From: Tissierella praeacuta DSM 18095
Lineage (GTDB): Bacteria > Bacillota > Clostridia > Tissierellales > Tissierellaceae
Length of the DNA stretch: 64,000 nucleotides
Assembly (NCBI RefSeq): GCF_900128955.1
Contig: NZ_FQTY01000001.1
Span: forward strand, 372,001-436,000
Direction of reading: 5' to 3'
Shown: positions 59,023 to 64,000 of the stretch, in pieces
How positions within the stretch are numbered: the first letter of the stretch is position 1
How the letters are laid out: each line of letters opens with the position of its first letter
Notes under the pieces: model-generated
Database searches by the model: none
What the model was told of the DNA's origin: nothing
Seen by the model: the letters and a program-made list of their open reading frames with translations, nothing else
Program-made: the position numbers and the translations under genes

Positions 59023-62000
59023 TTATCTTATAGGTACCTCAGTACCTAATGAAAATAAATATAAATAGGATTCTTTTACTTTCTTCTTTTTTATCTTTTC
59101 AATTGCTTCTTTATATGATGTAATTTGATCTTTATATTCGATTATAAGTTTTTCTATTTCATTTTCATTAATATTATCAGTTTTATAATCTATAATTACG
59201 ACTTCATCATCTTCTTCAAAATAACAATCTATAATACCCTGTACAAGAATAAAATCATTTCCATTTAGATTTTTTAATATTTCATCTGCCTTCTTTTTTA
59301 TTACAAAGGGAACTTCCCTCTTAATCAATGGAGATTTCCTCATTCTTAAACCTATATCTGAATTATAAAATCCTTCAATTTTATCAAGGTAGTTATTAAA
59401 TATAAAATTAGCTCCTGAATCCGTTATAAGATTTTTAGAAGTAATTTGTTCTATTTGTTGTATTAAATCATTTCTATCTAATTTCCCACTGAGATCTATA
59501 TGTTGCATTATAAGATGTATAAGGATACCAATTTCAGAACCCTTTAATTCCTGTTTATCAACAATAATTTTTTTACTTTCTTTATCAAATTCTAATATAT
59601 TAGATAAAGTAGGAATATCATATTTTAAACTTGCAAGTTTTTCTGTATTTATGTTTTTCAACTTTGTAACAGCTAGTTTAGCAGGAATATTTATAGCATT
59701 TTCATAGGGATATTTATAGCTAAGTCTCCTTTCTATTTCTTCATAGGATTTTCTGTCTATAGAACCTTCAATATTTTTTAGCTTTTCTGTATTGTCAACA
59801 TTGCTATAGGTTTTTCTATCTTGTAATAAATCTGTAACTGAAATTTTATTTACCTTCCATTTTTCACATTGACCTTTAACAAATATTTCATTTATTGCCT
59901 CTGAATCCATACCTTCAAATAAGCAGCTTCCTATCCAATCCATATAGGATTTACCCCTATATAAGAAATACCTTAAATGTCCCTTTCTCCATATTTTAAT
60001 GCTATCATCTATTTTATTAACTGAGCCAACTATTATTAGCCTATCAATGGCTCTAGTCATAGCTACATAGAGAATTCTCATTTCCTCAGATAGATTTTCA
60101 AATTTAATTTTTTTAGCTATTGCTATTCTTCCTATTGTATCTTTTTCAATACGTTTATCTATATTTATATATTTAGGTGCTAAACCGTATTCTTTATGCA
60201 TCAATATTTTAGCCCTTGTATCCTGTAAATTGAATCCTTTATTTAATCCGCATAAAATAACTACAGGAAATTCTAAACCTTTACTGTTGTGCACAGTCAT
60301 TAGTCTAACTACATTATCATTTTCACCTAAGGTTTTTGCTACACTTGAACTATCATTTCCATCGGAATTCAGTTTTTCTATATATCGTAAAAACTTAAAT
60401 AATCCTTTCATAGACGTTTTTTCAAATTCATAGGCTTTATCTACAAGAAGTCTTAGATTAGCTTGTCTAATTTTTCCCTTTGGCAAGGTGCCTACAAAAT
60501 GATAATAATTAGTTTCCATTAAGATTTCCCATATTAAATCATTTAAATCAGTATATTTACTCCTATCTACCCAATCATTAATCATTTTAAAAAAACCATC
60601 TAATTTTCCAATAAGCTCAGGTGAAAAATTTTCATCATTTGACACTTCATGATTTTTATCTATATATTTTATACATGCATCTATATAACTACCTGTTATA
60701 TATTTAGATCTTATTTTTACTAATTCTTCTGTAGTGAAATTTCCAATAGGTGATCTCATTACACTAATCAATGGTATATCTTGCCTAATATTATCAATTA
60801 ATTTTAATAAATTAATTATAATCTGTATTTCTATAGTATTGAAATAGCCAGCTCCACCATCAAAATAAAATGGAATTTCCTCTTTATTAAATACCTCTTC
60901 AAATATATTGGACCAGTCTGAAACTGAGCGTAATAATATTACAATATCCTTATATTCTATTTTTCTTAGTTTTTTTTCATTATTCCCATCATATATCTCT
61001 TCATTTAAAAGCTCTTTGATTTTCTTTACAGTAAACAAAGCCTCTATTTCTGCGGTTTTCATAGATTCTAATTCATCATTTATATCATCTAATTGTTCTA
61101 GTTTATCCTTGCTACTAATTGAACTTTTCTCTATTATATTTAATTCCACAGGATTATTAGTTGAAAATTCTTTATTTCCACATTTTAAAAATACATTCTC
61201 ATTATAATCAATTTCTCCTAAATCCTCTGACATAATATTCTTAAATATATAATTTGTCCCCTCTAAGATTTCTTCCCTACTTCGAAAGTTTTTATTTAAT
61301 TCAACTACTCTATTAATTATATTATCATCTAAATCTTCCCTATCCTTAGTATATGCTCTATATTTACTATTAAAAATACTTGGTTCAGCTAATCTAAATC
61401 TATAAATACTTTGCTTTACATCTCCTACCATAAACAAGTTATTATCTCTCTTGATTTGTTCAATTATGGTTTCTTGTATGCTATTGCTATCCTGATACTC
61501 ATCAATAAATATATAATTAAATTTATTTTTATAAGATACACCAATATCAGAAGGAATATATCTAACTGATGAATCCTCTGATATTATAGGTTTTCTTAAT
61601 ATACTCAATGCATAATGCTCTAAATCATTAAAATCCACAATAGATTTTTCAAGTTTTTTGCCTTTATATATTTTGTCTAAATCAATGATTAATTCCTTTA
61701 ATGCTTCCATTGCTTCATACATAAAATTAATATCTTCTACATATTCAGAAAGATTTTTATATGATAATAACTCTTTTAATGAAGCTATAATTTTCTTATA
61801 CTCTTCTCTTAATATATCCTTTACTTCCTTTTGCTTTTCTATATTTACATTTATATTTTTGGGGTCATCTGCTTTAAAGGAAGATATTCTAGGTGCTTTA
61901 AAATTATGAATTTCATTTATGGCTTCAACTAGCTCCTTTTCTAAGGAACTGTTTATTTCATCTAAAATTAATAAATCCTCTTGTAATGTCTTTTCATATA

Positions 62001-62721
62001 CTTTTGGTCCATCCTCTTCGGTGGATATTTTTAATGCTAATTCTACAATACCTTTAGCCCCTTCAACTTGCATTTGAACATAATTTAAAATCTCTTTATA
62101 CCATAAGGAGCTTTTAAACTCCTCCTCTGTCATACTAAGTCTATTTACACTATTTTCTAGCCATTTAAAAGGGTCTGGAAAGCTAAGTAAAAATTTATAT
62201 ACTCTACCAATGATTTCATATAGCTCTAAGTCTCCCCTATTACCAGTAAATCCTTCTACTAAGATCTTAAAACTCTCAGTTTCTTTTGTATATGCTCTTT
62301 CTAATACTTCATCAATGGATTCTTGAAAAAGAATACTTAATTCACTGCTATCTCCAATTCTAAAGCTAGGGTCTAAACCTATTATATGAAAATTCTTTTT
62401 TACTACATCAAGACAAAAGGAGTGTATCGTTGTAATATTTGCTTTGTTTAAAAGATTTAACTGCTTTCTTATATGCTTTTGATTTTTTCCCTCATGAACT
62501 GCTTGTACTAAGGCTTTTTGTATTTTTTGCTTCATTCCAGCAGCTGCAGCATTTGTAAATGTAACTACTAAAAATTTATCTATATCTTCATTTTCATTTT
62601 TAACAAGATTAATTATACGTTCTACTAGTACAGCAGTTTTACCTGAGCCAGCAGCAGCTGATACAAGAATATTGGAATTTCTTAAATCAATTATCCTTTT
62701 TTGTTCCTTAGTCCATTCCAT
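59023..62721 (-). CDS. addA: ATP-dependent helicase/nuclease subunit AddA
   Basis: AddA is the UvrD-like helicase and nuclease of the AddAB complex, which processes double-strand ends to Chi for recombination (the RecBCD counterpart). The 1232-aa protein has Walker A VSAAAGSGKTAVLVERI, TTIHSFCLDVV, FIDEYQDSNSIQ (Walker B), VGDVKQSIYRFR, NFRSREEIL, LMTVHNSKGLEFPVV and VAMTRAIDRLII. The C-terminal nuclease motif is VIIDYKTDN. The length is typical. It begins four bases after the addB stop, so addB-addA form an operon. Confidence 0.97.
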   Translation of the reverse strand: MEWTKEQKRIIDLRNSNILVSAAAGSGKTAVLVERIINLVKNENEDIDKFLVVTFTNAAAAGMKQKIQKALVQAVHEGKNQKHIRKQLNLLNKANITTIHSFCLDVVKKNFHIIGLDPSFRIGDSSELSILFQESIDEVLERAYTKETESFKILVEGFTGNRGDLELYEIIGRVYKFLLSFPDPFKWLENSVNRLSMTEEEFKSSLWYKEILNYVQMQVEGAKGIVELALKISTEEDGPKVYEKTLQEDLLILDEINSSLEKELVEAINEIHNFKAPRISSFKADDPKNINVNIEKQKEVKDILREEYKKIIASLKELLSYKNLSEYVEDINFMYEAMEALKELIIDLDKIYKGKKLEKSIVDFNDLEHYALSILRKPIISEDSSVRYIPSDIGVSYKNKFNYIFIDEYQDSNSIQETIIEQIKRDNNLFMVGDVKQSIYRFRLAEPSIFNSKYRAYTKDREDLDDNIINRVVELNKNFRSREEILEGTNYIFKNIMSEDLGEIDYNENVFLKCGNKEFSTNNPVELNIIEKSSISSKDKLEQLDDINDELESMKTAEIEALFTVKKIKELLNEEIYDGNNEKKLRKIEYKDIVILLRSVSDWSNIFEEVFNKEEIPFYFDGGAGYFNTIEIQIIINLLKLIDNIRQDIPLISVMRSPIGNFTTEELVKIRSKYITGSYIDACIKYIDKNHEVSNDENFSPELIGKLDGFFKMINDWVDRSKYTDLNDLIWEILMETNYYHFVGTLPKGKIRQANLRLLVDKAYEFEKTSMKGLFKFLRYIEKLNSDGNDSSSVAKTLGENDNVVRLMTVHNSKGLEFPVVILCGLNKGFNLQDTRAKILMHKEYGLAPKYINIDKRIEKDTIGRIAIAKKIKFENLSEEMRILYVAMTRAIDRLIIVGSVNKIDDSIKIWRKGHLRYFLYRGKSYMDWIGSCLFEGMDSEAINEIFVKGQCEKWKVNKISVTDLLQDRKTYSNVDNTEKLKNIEGSIDRKSYEEIERRLSYKYPYENAINIPAKLAVTKLKNINTEKLASLKYDIPTLSNILEFDKESKKIIVDKQELKGSEIGILIHLIMQHIDLSGKLDRNDLIQQIEQITSKNLITDSGANFIFNNYLDKIEGFYNSDIGLRMRKSPLIKREVPFVIKKKADEILKNLNGNDFILVQGIIDCYFEEDDEVVIIDYKTDNINENEIEKLIIEYKDQITSYKEAIEKIKKKKVKESYLYLFSLGTEVPIR

Positions 62722-62725
62722 ATTC

Positions 62726-64000
62726 TTAATTCCCTCCTTTTACTGAGATTTTATCAAAAAAATCCTCTTTTTTTATGCTCTTAATTTGTCTATATTCATT
62801 GCCTATGGTTTTATCAAATTGACAGATACTTATATAATCACAATATTTACATGGAGTATTTCCATCTTTTTTTCTATATGGATTCATATAAAAATTACCA
62901 CTTAAAATACCACTTGATAATTCAGTTATTTTAAAATCAACATAGGATAAAACTCCATCAAACTCTTCTTCTGTTAATACATTAGATGATTGAGTAAAAT
63001 CTCCATCCTTTTTTATCCCTACAGGAATTATATTAGAAGATGTTCCAATATTTCTATCTATTTTATATATAAGGTCTTTATTTTTAAGTACAAATCCCTT
63101 TAGCTTTAAACTCTTTAGTATCTGTTCTTCTATATCTTCACTTTCTCCTTTAATTATAGGGTCATCTACATGATAGTAAAATACTCCAGCGATTTTAGGT
63201 TTTTTACCAAATAATTTTTCTCCATTATTTATTATTGCATTCAAATATACAAGTAGCTGAATCTGAATTCCTTCATAGGTATCTGTAAAATCAATATCTT
63301 TTTTAGAAGATTTATAGTCTATAATACTTAAATATATATCACCATTAGTATCTTCAAAAATATCCACCCTATCAATTATTCCTCTTAAGTTTATAGAATA
63401 ATTATCTGAGCTAATTTCTAAAGAGTCAATATATATTCCCTTTTGTGTTTTTTCATCTTTTTCATCTATTATTCCAATTTGTAATTCAGTATATTTTGGT
63501 CTAAATTCACTGCTTTGGAGCTGTTTAACTAATGTGTAAGCTGTTCTTTTTAATATTCTACTTATTTTCTTTTTTAAATAGTTGTTTCTGTTATTTGCAT
63601 TAAATGCTGTGACTTTTTCTGACATTATGGAGAAAACCTTCTCTATAGATTCTTCTACTAATTGGTATATATCCTCTTTAATCAAGAGATCTATTTTATC
63701 ATTAAAAGCTATAAGTTTATTTATAAAGTCCTCTAAAACAGCATGATTTATATTTCCTATATCAAAAAACTCTATTTTTTGAATTAATCTTGGATTCGGC
63801 TTTAATATATTCTCAACAAAATATTTAAACTGACATTCTGCATATCTTTCTAGTTTTGAAACTGTTATATTGATATTATCATTAAATCTATTCCTAATTA
63901 TTTCTGGTTCTAATTTTGATATTTTATTTATATAATTAAATCCCTTGTTTATAATATGAAATTTATCATTGTAATTCTTCCTATACCATATATATACAGC
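62726..64000 (-). CDS. addB: ATP-dependent nuclease subunit AddB, 5' part outside the window
   Basis: The C-terminal 424 residues of AddB; the frame is open to the right edge, so the start and helicase-like half lie outside. An apparent internal start near 63685 is a TTG inside the continuing frame, not the true start. Visible features: ITVSKLERYAECQFKYFVEN with the first iron-sulfur cysteine, GIIDRVDIFEDT, the nuclease motif LSIIDYKSSKK, and CKYCDYISICQF with the other three Fe-S cysteines. AddB usually has about 1150 aa. Confidence 0.95.
   Translation of the reverse strand, partial: AVYIWYRKNYNDKFHIINKGFNYINKISKLEPEIIRNRFNDNINITVSKLERYAECQFKYFVENILKPNPRLIQKIEFFDIGNINHAVLEDFINKLIAFNDKIDLLIKEDIYQLVEESIEKVFSIMSEKVTAFNANNRNNYLKKKISRILKRTAYTLVKQLQSSEFRPKYTELQIGIIDEKDEKTQKGIYIDSLEISSDNYSINLRGIIDRVDIFEDTNGDIYLSIIDYKSSKKDIDFTDTYEGIQIQLLVYLNAIINNGEKLFGKKPKIAGVFYYHVDDPIIKGESEDIEEQILKSLKLKGFVLKNKDLIYKIDRNIGTSSNIIPVGIKKDGDFTQSSNVLTEEEFDGVLSYVDFKITELSSGILSGNFYMNPYRKKDGNTPCKYCDYISICQFDKTIGNEYRQIKSIKKEDFFDKISVKGGN

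Noticed and set aside
62726-63685. A separate 319-aa nuclease gene starting near 63685
   Set aside because: The frame is open to the window edge and upstream codons match AddB (VSKLERYAECQFKYFVEN), so it is the 3' part of addB.
1-64000. tRNA or rRNA genes
   Set aside because: No cloverleaf with a T-loop GGTTCGA-type box or rRNA-like segment was recognised on either strand by eye; a covariance search would be decisive.

Overview
The window reads as a low-GC Firmicute chromosome, most likely an anaerobic, spore-forming member of Clostridia/Tissierellia. The reasons are strong Shine-Dalgarno sites, very AT-rich codon use, a sporulation membrane protein (YlbJ), RemA, PrkC with PASTA repeats, Zn-ribbon L28/L32, AddAB, an NhaC-type antiporter, and cobalamin and threonine/methionine catabolic genes. 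The species cannot be named from this sequence alone. Most genes lie on the minus strand, so transcription mostly runs from high to low coordinates.

Layout. 1-3376: trmD(partial)-rimM-khpA-rpsP-ffh-ylxM, a ribosome/SRP operon. 3373-7440: an accessory cassette made of a sensor-type regulator, a two-gene membrane system and an M20 amidohydrolase. 7494-17666: ftsY-smc-radical SAM-rnc-acpP-plsX, rpmF-yceD and ackA (SRP receptor, chromosome organisation, lipid and acetate metabolism). 17724-20303, plus strand: tmcAL and ylbJ. 20287-26057: a coiled-coil protein, coaD, rsmD, recG, fakA and an Asp23 protein. 26200-28202: rpmB, a 56-aa membrane peptide, and thiN-thiT under a TPP riboswitch. 28197-42828: a long cluster yicC-remA-gmk-rpoZ-coaBC-priA-def-fmt-yugP-rsmB-rlmN-prpC-prkC-rsgA-rpe covering nucleotide, CoA and translation functions plus Ser/Thr kinase signalling. 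43000-48762: rqcH, threonine dehydrogenase, DegV, NhaC-type antiporter and cobO. 48929-54606: the most accessory-like part, with a CIRCE-controlled hsp20, a secreted stalk-domain protein, a broken AraC-type regulator, perfect palindromes, an ABC-F ATPase with an elaborate leader, and a broken second deformylase. 54612-64000: thiC with its own TPP riboswitch, two unknown membrane proteins, a Cys/Met PLP enzyme, addA and partial addB.

How the genes connect. FakA (23968-25614) and a DegV/FakB-type protein (45836-46666) could together form a fatty-acid kinase feeding acyl-phosphate to the PlsX/ACP lipid system. AckA and TmcAL both use acetate and share a divergent promoter region. PrkC and PrpC form a kinase/phosphatase pair. 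Def and Fmt act at the two ends of the N-formyl-Met cycle. ThiT/ThiN and ThiC are two separately switched arms of thiamine supply. 

I did not find a large undescribed multi-gene system. The strongest unusual signal is the roughly 350-nt leader of the ABC-F gene (promoter, 48-codon leader ORF, two near-identical tandem hairpins), which looks like an undescribed attenuation device. The cassette at 3373-7440 and the unknown pair at 56301-57751 are the next best candidates. Starts were moved from the longest open frame to the codon with a properly spaced Shine-Dalgarno site wherever the two differ.
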